Source of the DNA: Alkalihalobacillus sp. BA299
GTDB lineage: Bacteria > Bacillota > Bacilli > Bacillales > Bacillaceae_F
Assembly: GCF_017745675.1 (NCBI RefSeq)
Contig: NZ_JAFLJM010000005.1
Coordinates: forward strand, 186,001-250,000
Length of the DNA: 64,000 nt
Reading direction: 5' to 3'
Shown: positions 42,199 to 51,555 of the stretch, piece by piece
How the letters are laid out: every line of letters starts with the position of its first letter
Position numbering within the stretch: position 1 is the stretch's first letter
Translations under genes and position numbers: made by a program
The notes under the pieces: generated by a model
The model's input: only the letters and a program-made list of their open reading frames with translations
What the model was told of the DNA's origin: nothing
Databases searched by the model: none

Positions 42199-43173
42199 AT
42201 GAGAAAAATAAATATGCGACAAGCGATTATTGAAGCATTAACGGAAGAAATGGAACGTGATCCAAAGGCAGTGTTGTTTGGTGAGGACGTAGGTAAATTT
42301 GGTGGCGTTTTTGGAGCGACTAAAGGGTTACATGAAAAATTTGGTGAGCGAGTTTTTGATACACCGATTGCAGAGTCTACTATAGTTGGAGCTGCTTTAG
42401 GTATGGCACTAACAGGGCTTAGGCCGATACCTGAATTACAGTTTGGAGACTTTGTCGGGATCGCCTTTGATGAAGTTTATAATAAGTTGGGGAAATGGCG
42501 GTGGATGCACGGCGGAACGATGGATGTACCTGTGACGTTACGATTACCAATCGGAATTGCTGGGGGAGCAGGACCAGAACATTCTCAAAGCCCACAAGCG
42601 TTGTTCATGCATGGACCAGGTTTGCATATTGCAATCCCATCTACTCCATATGATGCAAAAGGGTTATTAAAAACAGCGATACGTAATAATGATGCTGTCC
42701 TCTTTTTTGAGCATAAAGTGCTTTATGATATGAAAGGAGAAGTCCCAGAAGAGGAATATTTAATTCCTTTAGGGAAAGCGGATGTCAAACGTGAAGGTGC
42801 TGATGTAACGATTATAGCTACCGCATTACAAGTTCATACCGCCTTAAATGCAGCCAAAACATTAGCTAATGATGGGATTGAAGCTGAGGTTGTTGACTTA
42901 AGAACGTTAGCACCTCTTGATAAAGAAACGATCTTAAACTCTGTTAGAAAAACGGGACGTGTCGTTATTGTTCATGAAGAGCCAAAAACAGGTGGTTCTG
43001 GGGCAGAAATTGCCGCACAAATTTCGGAAGAAGCGATGTTTGACTTACAAGCACCCATTAAGCGAATTGGTAGTCCAGATGTACCGATTGCACAAAGTAT
43101 TGCATTAGAACAATATTATCGTCCAAGTGAGCAACAAATTGTCGATGCGGTGAATGAGTTAATGGAATACTAG
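42199..43173 (+). CDS. TPP-dependent dehydrogenase E1 component, beta subunit
   Basis: A 324-aa E1 beta. It shows GEDVGKFGGVFGATKGL, FDTPIAESTIVGAALGMALTG, LPIGIAGGAGPEHSQS and the C-terminal transketolase domain (VVDLRTLAPLDKETIL; VHEEPKTGGSGAE). It completes the E1 heterotetramer with the preceding gene. Length and motifs are those of AcoB/PdhB. Its ribosome site is AAGGAGGG. The E2 gene follows 79 nt later. Confidence 0.93.
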   Translation: MRKINMRQAIIEALTEEMERDPKAVLFGEDVGKFGGVFGATKGLHEKFGERVFDTPIAESTIVGAALGMALTGLRPIPELQFGDFVGIAFDEVYNKLGKWRWMHGGTMDVPVTLRLPIGIAGGAGPEHSQSPQALFMHGPGLHIAIPSTPYDAKGLLKTAIRNNDAVLFFEHKVLYDMKGEVPEEEYLIPLGKADVKREGADVTIIATALQVHTALNAAKTLANDGIEAEVVDLRTLAPLDKETILNSVRKTGRVVIVHEEPKTGGSGAEIAAQISEEAMFDLQAPIKRIGSPDVPIAQSIALEQYYRPSEQQIVDAVNELMEY

Positions 43174-43252
43174 GAATCTAATATTCTAAAATAATATATT
43201 TCTGAAAATATTGACTTTGTATTAAAAAGTAATTTAGGTGAGGAGTGGGAAT

Positions 43253-44434
43253 ATGAAGGAAGTCATTATGCCGCGATTAGGTGTAACAATGCAAGCAGGA
43301 ACAATAGCCAGTTGGTTAATTGAAGAAGGGGAATATGTTGAAAAAGGCGACTTTTTATTTGAATTAGAAACGGAAAAATCGACTGTTGAAGTTGAAGCAC
43401 AGGAAAGTGGAGTGTTAAAAAAAATATTAATTCCAGAGGACGAAGAAGTATCCATTAATACCGTAATTGCGATTATCGGTGATGAGAATGAAGAAATTGA
43501 TTTATCCAAGTACGAAAACAAAGAATGCACACAAGATTCAGGGGAAAATAATCAAGCGGAAAATCAATTAGCTACAGCTAGTCAAGTCATTGAAGCTCCT
43601 AGTACAAATGATGGTCGAGTTAAAATTGTACCACGAGCAAGAAAACTTGCAAAGGAGCTAGGAGTAGCAATTGATACGGTCGTTGGAACGGGTAAAGATG
43701 GACTCATCACTGAAAAAGATATACGAAGTGCAACAGCGTCACCTGCAAATGAATCTGTAGACCTAAAGATTAAAGAAAAGATAAATTTGAATAATGTTAA
43801 GAAGAAAATGTCAGAAAACATGTTAAATAGCTGGAGAAACATCCCACAATTTACACAAGTGGTTAGTGTAAATATGGAAAATGTTTTAAAGGTAAAAAAA
43901 GAGCTAGACGGTGTTACGATCAACGATATTTTAGTAAAGACAGTAGGAAATACAGTTAGTGAGTATCCGATCGTCAATAGTAAGCTAGAAGGAAACGAAG
44001 TCCTCGTTTATGAAGATATAAATATCTCGGTGGCAATAAATAGTGAGCAAGGGCTAGTCGTCCCTGTCGTTAAACATGTAGAGAAAAAATCTGTAAATGA
44101 AGTGTCAAAGGAGGTGAAAGCATTAGGTAAAAAAGCGCAAAACAATGAGCTTTCAGTCAATGACTTCGCTCATGGAACGATTACCGTTTCTAATTTAGGA
44201 AGCCTGGGAATTGAAACAGGTACACCGATTATTAATATGCCACAATCGACGCTTGTTTTTGCAGGAGCAATTATAAAGAAACCAGTTGTCAATGAGCACG
44301 ATGAAATCGTAGTGGCACCGATAATGAAACTATCAATAAGCTATGATCACCGTTTTATTGATGGGGTAGCTGCTGCTGAGTTTACGAATCGCTTAAAAAA
44401 TGCGTTAGAGACATTGACGATCGAACATCTTTAA
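43253..44434 (+). CDS. Dihydrolipoamide acyltransferase (E2)
   Basis: A 393-aa E2 with one N-terminal lipoyl domain (K42 in LETEKSTVE), a flexible linker, a peripheral subunit-binding domain at about 122-157 (VPRARKLAKELGVAIDTVVG) and the catalytic domain ending in SISYDHRFIDGVAAAEF, where His is the catalytic base. It transfers the acyl group to CoA. GTGAGGAG fixes the ATG at 43253 rather than five codons upstream. No E3 gene (dihydrolipoamide dehydrogenase) is found in the window, so the complex must borrow one from elsewhere. Confidence 0.93.
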   Translation: MKEVIMPRLGVTMQAGTIASWLIEEGEYVEKGDFLFELETEKSTVEVEAQESGVLKKILIPEDEEVSINTVIAIIGDENEEIDLSKYENKECTQDSGENNQAENQLATASQVIEAPSTNDGRVKIVPRARKLAKELGVAIDTVVGTGKDGLITEKDIRSATASPANESVDLKIKEKINLNNVKKKMSENMLNSWRNIPQFTQVVSVNMENVLKVKKELDGVTINDILVKTVGNTVSEYPIVNSKLEGNEVLVYEDINISVAINSEQGLVVPVVKHVEKKSVNEVSKEVKALGKKAQNNELSVNDFAHGTITVSNLGSLGIETGTPIINMPQSTLVFAGAIIKKPVVNEHDEIVVAPIMKLSISYDHRFIDGVAAAEFTNRLKNALETLTIEHL

Positions 44435-44545
44435 AAAGTATCAAAAAGACACTAGACTCAAAATTCACAATTTGACTCATAACATTATAATTCTGGACGA
44501 TAAAATTTCATTCTGCAACAAAATTCTTTGGCAGATACTAAAAAA

Positions 44546-44578
44546 AGAGGCTGACACTTTTAATAAAAGTCAGCCTCT
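44546..44578. terminator. Bidirectional terminator between E2 and tetR
   Basis: AGAGGCTGAC / GTCAGCCTCT stem, with A-run before and TTTT in the loop. It lies between convergent genes. Confidence 0.85.
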
Positions 44579-44618
44579 CATCATCGTTTTGATAGATTTG
44601 ATAAAGTAGCTATTTACG

Positions 44619-45206
44619 CTATTTTCTAACAATCCGTAATAGGTAATCTGAAAATGCTTCAGAAATTTCCTCTTGAGTTTTTCCACCTTCTGGAGAGTAC
44701 CATTCTAAGATCCAGTTCAATGATCCTAAAATGAGTAATCGTAAAAGCTTGACATCCACATGGTCAAATTCACCTGATTCAATTCCTTCTTTGATGATTT
44801 TATCAAAATACTTTTCATATTCTGACCGTTGTTCTAAAATGTCAGTTAAATATTCTCCAGAAAACTTTTGTTCTGGTTTATCCATTAAGCTAAACATCGC
44901 TTTTTCGCTTGTCGCTAAATGAATATGGGAAACAATTGCAGACTTTAATTTTTCGAGTGCTGTCAAGTCGCTATTAATAATTTCTTCAATTTTTTCATTA
45001 CTTTTATCTATCATCATTCTATGACATTGAAAATAAAGGTCTTCTTTATTTTTAAAATAATAGTACATAGAACCTTTTGTCATTAATAGCTTCGTTGCGA
45101 TATCTTCCATCGTCGCACCGTGATATCCTTTTTCACTTAATACTTCAGCTGCGGATCTTAAAATTTCTTCTTTCTTTTTTTCGATTTTTCTTTTTCTTAA
45201 AGACAT
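44619..45206 (-). CDS. TetR/AcrR-family regulator, acyl-CoA-metabolism type
   Basis: A 195-aa TetR regulator. The HTH is in residues 10-55 (ILRSAAEVLSEKGYHGATME, DIATKLLMTKGSMYYYFKNK). The C-terminal ligand domain ends in a long helix set (ILGSLNWILEWYSPEGGKTQ) typical of FadR/KstR2-like regulators that bind acyl-CoA. It probably represses the flanking catabolic units and is released by a pathway CoA ester. AAGGAGG precedes the ATG. It is divergent from the acyl-CoA ligase unit and convergent to the E1/E2 unit, placing it between the two. Confidence 0.9.
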   Translation of the reverse strand: MSLRKRKIEKKKEEILRSAAEVLSEKGYHGATMEDIATKLLMTKGSMYYYFKNKEDLYFQCHRMMIDKSNEKIEEIINSDLTALEKLKSAIVSHIHLATSEKAMFSLMDKPEQKFSGEYLTDILEQRSEYEKYFDKIIKEGIESGEFDHVDVKLLRLLILGSLNWILEWYSPEGGKTQEEISEAFSDYLLRIVRK

Positions 45207-45283
45207 ATAGATAAACCTCCTTTTGGTAGTCCTTTATCGTCAGGAATTTATAGTTATGAGTGAAGAAGATTACTTTACGAAAC

Positions 45284-45312
45284 ATTGTTCATCTTCCATG
45301 AAATAAAGTCAA
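45284..45312 (-). promoter_or_regulatory. Sigma-A-like promoter of tetR
   Basis: On the minus strand: TTGACT, 17 nt, AACAAT. Confidence 0.4.
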
Positions 45313-45406
45313 CCTTATACATTCTATCACAACTTATTATTATCATTATACATAAATTTTTGAATAATTACATTATTTTTTGAATAATAAGTCAAAAAAT
45401 AAACTA

Positions 45407-45435
45407 TTGTAATAAAAACTGAAAATTGTTATTAT
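45407..45435 (+). promoter_or_regulatory. Sigma-A promoter of the first acyl-CoA ligase gene
   Basis: TTGTAA, 17 nt, TATTAT, preceded by CAAAAAATAAAC. The whole 46-nt block reappears at 47216-47261 upstream of the CoA-transferase gene with the same spacing. Confidence 0.7.
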
Positions 45436-45462
45436 TAAAATAAAATAAATAATTAAAAAAGA

Positions 45463-45473
45463 GGTCATTCATT
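45463..45473 (+). promoter_or_regulatory. Candidate TetR operator half-site GGTCATTCATT
   Basis: This 11-mer lies in the leader about 20 nt past the expected start point and occurs again at 47321-47331. TCATTCA is also the half-site of the B. subtilis FadR box, which makes the local TetR protein a candidate to bind it. Confidence 0.4.
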
Positions 45474-45536
45474 GGTTTCGATTATGTTTAAATTTTGAAC
45501 CTATCAATCACTTAGGGGATGGCTGGAGGTAAAGTA

Positions 45537-47114
45537 ATGACAACAAGTTGCTTAGAAATGTCACGAGAACTATTAGTAGGTGAGTTAATTCGTAGAGCGG
45601 CACATAGAACACCGAATCAAATGGCTTTTCGTTATAATGAAAAATCGTTAACTTATGAGCAGTTAGAAAAAAAGACACTCCATTTAGCTGGATGGCTGCA
45701 AGCGTCAGGTATTGGAATTGGAGATAAGGTAGGGTTTATTTTCAAAAATGAGCTTGCTTTTGTCGAAGTATTTTTCGGTATTGCTCTGTCAGGAGGTGTT
45801 GGGGTTCCACTGAACTTTAGACTTGCTGCAGAAGAATTTGTGTATATTATCAATGACTCGGATATGAAAATTCTTATCATCGAAGAGGAGTATGCAAATG
45901 TTATTGAAGCTATTCAATCAAAGCTCCCGAGAGTGGAAAAAGTGATCGTAGTTGGAGACCCTTCAACTAGTACATTTATTTCGTATGATACAATTTACAA
46001 AACGAATGCGCCGTACAATTCTATATCAGGAAAAGTTACGGACGATGATGATTGTATGATTGTCTATACATCAGGTACTACAGGTAGACCTAAAGGAGCC
46101 GTTCTTACAAACAAAAACCTAGTGATGAATGCCCAAAACTTAGTATGGGAATTTGAATTAGATTTTGGTTTTAAGCAAATCATCGTCACGCCATTGTTTC
46201 ATGTTGCAGCTATTTCATGCTTGTTAATCGGTTGTAGTGTAAATGGAACAACGGTCATTCAGCGTGAATTTGATGCAGTCAATGTATTAAATACAATAGA
46301 AACAGATAAAATCAATTCGATCTTCTTAGTTCCTGCGATGTGGAATACGATTTTGCAAATTCCTAACCTTGCCGAATATAACCTTTCTTCCATGCAAAAA
46401 TGTATGACTGGTGCAGCAATATGTCCAGCGGAAATTAAAAAGAAAATCATGCATTACTTTTCCAATGCGGGTATTTATGATATTTTCGGTCAGACCGAAA
46501 TGAGTCCAAGTACGACTTGTTTACATCCTAAAGATTCGATTCGGAAAACAACTTCTGTTGGTAAACCGATCATCAATGTTGAAGTACGGGTTGTTGATGA
46601 AAATATGAATGATGTCCCTATTGGTGAAATTGGTGAAATTATCTACCGTGGTCCGACGTTGATGAAGGAATATTACAAAAAAAGAGAAGAGACGGAAGAA
46701 GCGTTTTCTGGTGGATGGTTTCACAGTGGAGATTTAGTTCGAATGGATGAAGAAGGGTTTATTTATGTTGTAGATCGTAAAAAAGATATGGTCATTAGCG
46801 GTGGAGAAAATATTTATCCAGCTGAAGTTGAAGCTGTACTTTATAAACATGAAGACATCCTAGAAGCTGCGGTTGTTGGTGTTCCAGATATCGATTGGGG
46901 TGAAAGTGTAAAAGCTTACGTTGTCTTAAAAAAAGGTAAATCGCTAACAAAAGAAGAAGTGATTATACACTGCAATAAGTATTTAGCCTCTTATAAAAAA
47001 CCAAGAATGGTAGAATTTCTAGATGAACTACCGAGAAATACTTCTGGTAAAGTGCTAAAACGAGTTTTAAGAGAAGATCAAAATGTTCAGTCGAAATGTC
47101 CCCCATCCTTGTAA
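45537..47114 (+). CDS. Acyl-CoA synthetase (AMP-forming), paralogue 1
   Basis: A 525-aa ANL-superfamily ligase. The AMP-binding signature is YTSGTTGRPKGAVLTNKNL, then IFGQTEMSPSTT, GGWFHSGDLVRMDEEGFIYV and the C-terminal lysine in PRNTSGKVLKRVL. It activates a carboxylic acid to its CoA thioester with ATP. GGAGGT six nt upstream fixes the ATG at 45537. It is strongly similar throughout to the ligase at 54579 (shared stretches GGENIYPAEVE and PTLMKEYYK), a local duplication. It has its own TetR-type promoter region and heads the second catabolic unit. Confidence 0.92.
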   Translation: MTTSCLEMSRELLVGELIRRAAHRTPNQMAFRYNEKSLTYEQLEKKTLHLAGWLQASGIGIGDKVGFIFKNELAFVEVFFGIALSGGVGVPLNFRLAAEEFVYIINDSDMKILIIEEEYANVIEAIQSKLPRVEKVIVVGDPSTSTFISYDTIYKTNAPYNSISGKVTDDDDCMIVYTSGTTGRPKGAVLTNKNLVMNAQNLVWEFELDFGFKQIIVTPLFHVAAISCLLIGCSVNGTTVIQREFDAVNVLNTIETDKINSIFLVPAMWNTILQIPNLAEYNLSSMQKCMTGAAICPAEIKKKIMHYFSNAGIYDIFGQTEMSPSTTCLHPKDSIRKTTSVGKPIINVEVRVVDENMNDVPIGEIGEIIYRGPTLMKEYYKKREETEEAFSGGWFHSGDLVRMDEEGFIYVVDRKKDMVISGGENIYPAEVEAVLYKHEDILEAAVVGVPDIDWGESVKAYVVLKKGKSLTKEEVIIHCNKYLASYKKPRMVEFLDELPRNTSGKVLKRVLREDQNVQSKCPPSL

Positions 47115-47230
47115 AGACTCTGCTAATTTATAATATTAATACTGACATAATTATTATCCGATTAATACCAAAATAATAGATGTAATATAATAGAATAATA
47201 AATTTAAATTAATATTCAAAAAATAAACAC

Positions 47231-47259
47231 TTGTAAAAATATCTGACTGTTGATATTAT
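47231..47259 (+). promoter_or_regulatory. Sigma-A promoter of the CoA-transferase unit
   Basis: TTGTAA, 17 nt, TATTAT, in a block nearly the same as that at 45407. The leader is about 90 nt long. Confidence 0.7.
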
Positions 47260-47320
47260 TAAGAAAAAGTTATATGAAAGCACTTACATAAATGGTTGAT
47301 TATGTAGGTTACTGACTAGC

Positions 47321-47331
47321 GGTCATTCATT
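47321..47331 (+). promoter_or_regulatory. Candidate TetR operator half-site GGTCATTCATT, second copy
   Basis: The 11-mer sits in TGACTAGCGGTCATTCA, an imperfect palindrome, and a further ATTCATTGG follows. Position about 55 nt past the expected start point. Confidence 0.4.
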
Positions 47332-47355
47332 ATTCATTGGAAAAGAGGTGTTGAT

Positions 47356-48522
47356 TTGACGCTACCATTAGAAAATGTTCGTGTATTAGATTTGAGTCGA
47401 TTATTACCTGGTCCATTTTGTACATTAACACTTGCAGATTTTGGAGCAGATGTCATTAAAGTGGAAGATCCAAAAGTTGGTGACTATGCGCGTTGGTATG
47501 AACCACAAGTCAAAGGACAAAATCAAATGTTCCTTTCTTTAAATCGAAATAAGCGAAGTGTAACCCTTGATCTTAAGTCTGAGAAAGGTAAAGAATTATT
47601 TATACAGCTAGTTGAAACGTCTGATATTTTAGTAGAATCGTTTCGACCAGGAGTCATGGACCGTCTCGGATTAGGCTATGAAACGTTAAAAGACATTAAT
47701 CCAAAAATAATATATTGTGCAATTACAGGGTATGGCCAGACTGGTCCGTATGCCCAATACCCTGGACACGACCTTAATTATTTGAGTTATGCTGGGTTAA
47801 TCGACCAGCAAGGAGAACAAAAAGGAAAACCGATTTCAGCAGCCGTGCAAATTGCAGACATCGGTGGAGGTGCACAAATGGCTACAAACGGAATCCTACT
47901 TGCACTTCTTGAAAGGAATAATTCAGGCAAAGGACAGTTTGTAGATATTTCGATGCTAGATGGGTCGATATCGTGGCTCCAAACGTTGTTACCAGATTAC
48001 TTAGCGTCGAAGCATGTCCCAGAACGAGGGGCATCCCCTCTGAACGGCGGGAAGGCTTGCTATGAAATTTATGAAACGAGAGATCACCGTTATTTATCAG
48101 TAGGGGCACTTGAGCCTAAGTTTTGGGTGGAATTTTGTAAGACGATTAATAAGGATGACATAATTCCGCTTTTAGATGCACCGCTTGAACAGCAAAATAA
48201 AATGAAAATTGAAATTCAAGCGATTATTCAGCAAAAAACATTGAAAGAATGGACCGAGATTTTTGATGGAGTCGATGCATGTGTAGCTCCAGTATTAAAT
48301 TTTGATGAAGTCATTGAAAATCCCCAAGTGGTCCATCGTCAACTGATTAAGGACATTTACGACTCGAATTTAGGAGAAATTCAGCAAATAGGAGTTCCTA
48401 TTAAACTTTCGGAAACACCAGGGGAAATCCGCTTCCAAGCTCCTAAACTAGGAGAGCATAACAATGAGATTTTAGCTGAGCTAGGATACTCTAGCGATGA
48501 AATTAGACAACTAAATATATGA
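47356..48522 (+). CDS. CaiB/BaiF-family (class III) CoA-transferase
   Basis: A 388-aa family III CoA-transferase. It starts LENVRVLDLSRLLPGPFCTL, and the catalytic aspartate is D139 in PGHDLNYLSYAG. FISMLDGSI-type helix (DISMLDGSISWLQTLLPDYL) and the late QAPKLGEHNNEIL are standard. Its products transfer CoA between acids or racemise alpha-methylacyl-CoA. As it lies between two acyl-CoA ligases it probably moves CoA onto the pathway acid, or epimerises a 2-methyl intermediate. TTG start with AGAGGTG. A weak hairpin (CTCAAAAAG/CTTTTTGAG) separates it from the next gene. Confidence 0.92.
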   Translation: MTLPLENVRVLDLSRLLPGPFCTLTLADFGADVIKVEDPKVGDYARWYEPQVKGQNQMFLSLNRNKRSVTLDLKSEKGKELFIQLVETSDILVESFRPGVMDRLGLGYETLKDINPKIIYCAITGYGQTGPYAQYPGHDLNYLSYAGLIDQQGEQKGKPISAAVQIADIGGGAQMATNGILLALLERNNSGKGQFVDISMLDGSISWLQTLLPDYLASKHVPERGASPLNGGKACYEIYETRDHRYLSVGALEPKFWVEFCKTINKDDIIPLLDAPLEQQNKMKIEIQAIIQQKTLKEWTEIFDGVDACVAPVLNFDEVIENPQVVHRQLIKDIYDSNLGEIQQIGVPIKLSETPGEIRFQAPKLGEHNNEILAELGYSSDEIRQLNI

Positions 48523-48628
48523 TAGGTTACTCAAAAAGTATTTCAGAAAACGGTTTTAGGAACGGTTTGTTCGGTCTCTTTTTATCCTTCTTTTTGAGCT
48601 TAAATATTATATAACGGGGTGACGTTGG

Positions 48629-50302
48629 ATGGGAATGGTTAAAAATCATTTTGAATTTTGGCCGAAAAGAGTGTCGAAATCATTAACAATTCCAGTAACG
48701 AGTTTAATAGATAACCTGGAAGTTTCTACAAAAAGGTATCCAAATAAGACTGCCATTCACTTTTATGGCCAAGACATTACGTATAAACAATTACTAGAAG
48801 AAGTAATGGGAAAAGCTCGCTTTTTACAAAATGAATTAAATATATGCAAGGGCGAGCGTGTACTCCTTTATATGCAAAATTGTCCTCAGTTTATTATTGC
48901 TTATTATGCCATTTTGAGTATAAATGCAATTGTCGTTCCTATTAACCCAATGAATAAAACAGAAGAACTTGCTTACTTTATCAAGGATAGTGAGGCAAAA
49001 GTAGCGATTTTAGATCAATCGTTACTTGAGCAAGTTCAGCCAATTATACATTCCTCTTCGTTAAACCATGTGATCGTATCTGAGTATTCGGACTATGCAC
49101 AGGCTGCTTCGGAAGTGTTGGGAATTCAAGCTCGGACAGTTTCCGTTGATTTTAACCAACCGTATGTCACTCCGTGGGATCACGCCACTTCTAACTTAGA
49201 AATAATCAATCAATCTTTTGATTCAAACTTGACGGCATTAATTATTTACACTTCAGGTACGACTGGACATCCTAAAGGGTGTATTCATACGCATCAAAAC
49301 GTACAAGCGAATATTTCAGGTACAGCTATTTGGGGGAATTATACTCCACAGACTGTAGCTTTGACTACGCTTCCTTTATTTCACGTAACTGGAATGGAAC
49401 ATTCGATGAATACAACGATACAAGCAGGAGGCACGATCGTTCTCATGATGAGATGGGACCGAGACGTGGCAGGTGAAACGATTCAGAGATTGGGCTGTAC
49501 TCATTGGGTTAATATAAGTACGATGATGATTGATTTTTTATCCAATCCAAACTTACCACAATATGATATTTCCTCACTACAAGTCGTCGGTGGAGGAGGA
49601 GCGCCATTACCGAAGGCAATCGGAGAAAAGTTATACAAACTGACTGGCATTGTGTATGCAGAAGGGTATGGATCAACAGAAACGATGTCACAAACCCATT
49701 TTAATCCTCTTGACCGTCCGAAATTGCAATGCTTGGGCATACCATTCTTTGATGTGGATGCGAGAATCATAGATAGTGAGACTTACGAACAACTAGGTAC
49801 CAATGAAAAAGGTGAGATCATCGTTAATAGTCCTCAGCTATTTAAAGGCTACTGGAATAAGGAAGCCGAAACAAAGGAAGCTTTTCTTGAAATTGATGGA
49901 AAAACGTTCTTTTTGACTGGAGATATTGGCTACTTTGATGAAGAAGGCTATTTTTTTATCGTGGATCGTAAAAAAAGAATGATTAATGCTTCTGGATTTA
50001 AAGTGTGGCCAGTTGAAGTTGAATCAATGATGTATATGCATCCCGCCATCAATTCGGTATGTGTGATTGCTTCACCTGATCCGAGACGAGGAGAAACCGT
50101 TAAGGCGTTGGTCGTTTTAAATGAAGGACATAAGAACATAACGGCAGAAGAAATCATTGATTGGTGTAAAAGCAAGATGTCGAATTATAAGTATCCTAGA
50201 TTGATCGAATTTGTGACTGAATTACCTATATCAGCTTCAGGGAAAGTGCTTTGGAGACATCTTCAAGAACAGGAATTTTCAGTGAAGGGAAGAGGGATAT
50301 GA
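48629..50302 (+). CDS. Long/medium-chain acyl-CoA ligase, AMP-forming
   Basis: A 557-aa ANL ligase of a different subgroup from the two flanking paralogues. The signature is IYTSGTTGHPKGCIHTHQNV, followed by YAEGYGSTETMSQTHFNP, FLTGDIGYFDEEGYFFIVDR and the catalytic Lys in PISASGKVLWRHL. Its overlap with the acyl-CoA dehydrogenase by 4 nt (ATGA) indicates coupled translation, and suggests that its product is the dehydrogenase substrate. GGGGTGA precedes the ATG; the second ATG two codons later is also possible. Confidence 0.92.
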   Translation: MGMVKNHFEFWPKRVSKSLTIPVTSLIDNLEVSTKRYPNKTAIHFYGQDITYKQLLEEVMGKARFLQNELNICKGERVLLYMQNCPQFIIAYYAILSINAIVVPINPMNKTEELAYFIKDSEAKVAILDQSLLEQVQPIIHSSSLNHVIVSEYSDYAQAASEVLGIQARTVSVDFNQPYVTPWDHATSNLEIINQSFDSNLTALIIYTSGTTGHPKGCIHTHQNVQANISGTAIWGNYTPQTVALTTLPLFHVTGMEHSMNTTIQAGGTIVLMMRWDRDVAGETIQRLGCTHWVNISTMMIDFLSNPNLPQYDISSLQVVGGGGAPLPKAIGEKLYKLTGIVYAEGYGSTETMSQTHFNPLDRPKLQCLGIPFFDVDARIIDSETYEQLGTNEKGEIIVNSPQLFKGYWNKEAETKEAFLEIDGKTFFLTGDIGYFDEEGYFFIVDRKKRMINASGFKVWPVEVESMMYMHPAINSVCVIASPDPRRGETVKALVVLNEGHKNITAEEIIDWCKSKMSNYKYPRLIEFVTELPISASGKVLWRHLQEQEFSVKGRGI

Positions 50303-51513
50303 GTCAATCCGATCGTAATGAAGGTTTTAGGATGAGTGAAATCGTAATTGAATTACGTCATAAAGTACGGGCTTTTATTGATGAAAAAGTAATTCCAGAG
50401 GAAACGGTTATCGAAGAAGGAGGGATAGAAGGAGAACGAGTATTAAAAGAAATACAAGATGAGGCGAAGCAAGCTGGTTTATGGGCATTAGGATTACCGA
50501 AGGATATCGGTGGTGGCGGTTTAAAGTTTATGGATTACGTCTACATCAATGAAATCGTTGGCCGCTCAGAAGCTGCTATGTTTGTGCTTGGAACACATAC
50601 TGCTCAAGACTCGACGATGCTTAATATGTTTGGTACGAGAGAGCAAAAAGATCGCTGGCTCTATCCAATGGTTCGGGGAGACATTTTTCCTTCAGTTGGA
50701 TTAACGGAACCAGAAGTGGCTGGCTCAGATCCTACTCTTATACAATCGACTGCGTATTTAGATGGGGATGAGTGGGTGATTAATGCACATAAATGGTTTA
50801 CAACGGGTGCAAATAAAGCAGCATTTACGACGATGTTTTGTGTAACGGAACCGGATGCCGATCGTCACCATAGAGCTTCAATGATAATCGTTCCAACGGA
50901 TACACCAGGCTATGAACTTGTTCGCGTTGTTCCAACGATGGGGCATAGTTCAGGAAATCATTGTGAAATCCGTTTAACGAATGTACGTGTGCCAAAAGAA
51001 AACCTTTTAGGGGAACGTGGTCATGGATTTGTAATAGCCCAAAAACGTTTAGGTCCAGGGCGGATATACCACAGTATGCGCTGGCTCGGTCAAGCCCAAA
51101 GAGCATTTGACCTCATGTGTGAGCGGGCGCTGACTCGATTTGCTCATGGATCTTTACTTTCAGATAAACAAATGATCCAGAAGTTTATTGCTGATTCTGC
51201 CACTGAAATTCAATCAGCACGTCTGCTCACCTTTGAAGCGGCTAGAAAAATCGATCGTGGTGAAGATGCCCGCGTAGATATTGCTATGATCAAAGTGTAT
51301 GGCGCAAAAGTTCTGCATGATGTCATTGACCGCGCGATACAAGTTCACGGTGCTCTTGGGGTGACTTCCGATACTCCCCTAGAAAAAATGTATAGAGATG
51401 CACGGTATGCCCGTATTTATGATGGGCCTGACGAAGTACATACTGCATCGATTGCACGCCGCATCCTCAAACAATATAAACAGGGTGAGAGCTGGGATCC
51501 TGCAAACTTTTAA
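50299..51513 (+). CDS. Acyl-CoA dehydrogenase of the ACAD10/ACAD11 (LvaC-like) type
   Basis: A 404-aa flavoenzyme. Shared with ACAD11 are GLTEPEVAGSDPTLIQSTAY, HGFVIAQKRLGPGRIYHSMR, LMCERAL, DVAMIKV-like IAMIKVYGAKVLHDVIDRAI and the C-terminal YDGPDEVHTASIARR. In ordinary acyl-CoA dehydrogenases the catalytic Glu sits in a YEG motif; here that position is Asp (D375, YDGPDE), as in ACAD10/11. ACAD11 eliminates phosphate from 4-phosphoacyl-CoA, using an APH-type kinase that is fused to it in animals. The separate kinase at 57778 fits this role. The start overlaps the ligase; an ATG at 50332 is possible. Confidence 0.92.
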   Translation: MSQSDRNEGFRMSEIVIELRHKVRAFIDEKVIPEETVIEEGGIEGERVLKEIQDEAKQAGLWALGLPKDIGGGGLKFMDYVYINEIVGRSEAAMFVLGTHTAQDSTMLNMFGTREQKDRWLYPMVRGDIFPSVGLTEPEVAGSDPTLIQSTAYLDGDEWVINAHKWFTTGANKAAFTTMFCVTEPDADRHHRASMIIVPTDTPGYELVRVVPTMGHSSGNHCEIRLTNVRVPKENLLGERGHGFVIAQKRLGPGRIYHSMRWLGQAQRAFDLMCERALTRFAHGSLLSDKQMIQKFIADSATEIQSARLLTFEAARKIDRGEDARVDIAMIKVYGAKVLHDVIDRAIQVHGALGVTSDTPLEKMYRDARYARIYDGPDEVHTASIARRILKQYKQGESWDPANF

Positions 51514-51555
51514 TGCTCGTGAGGATGGATTAATAAAATGGAGGAGTTGTTACTG

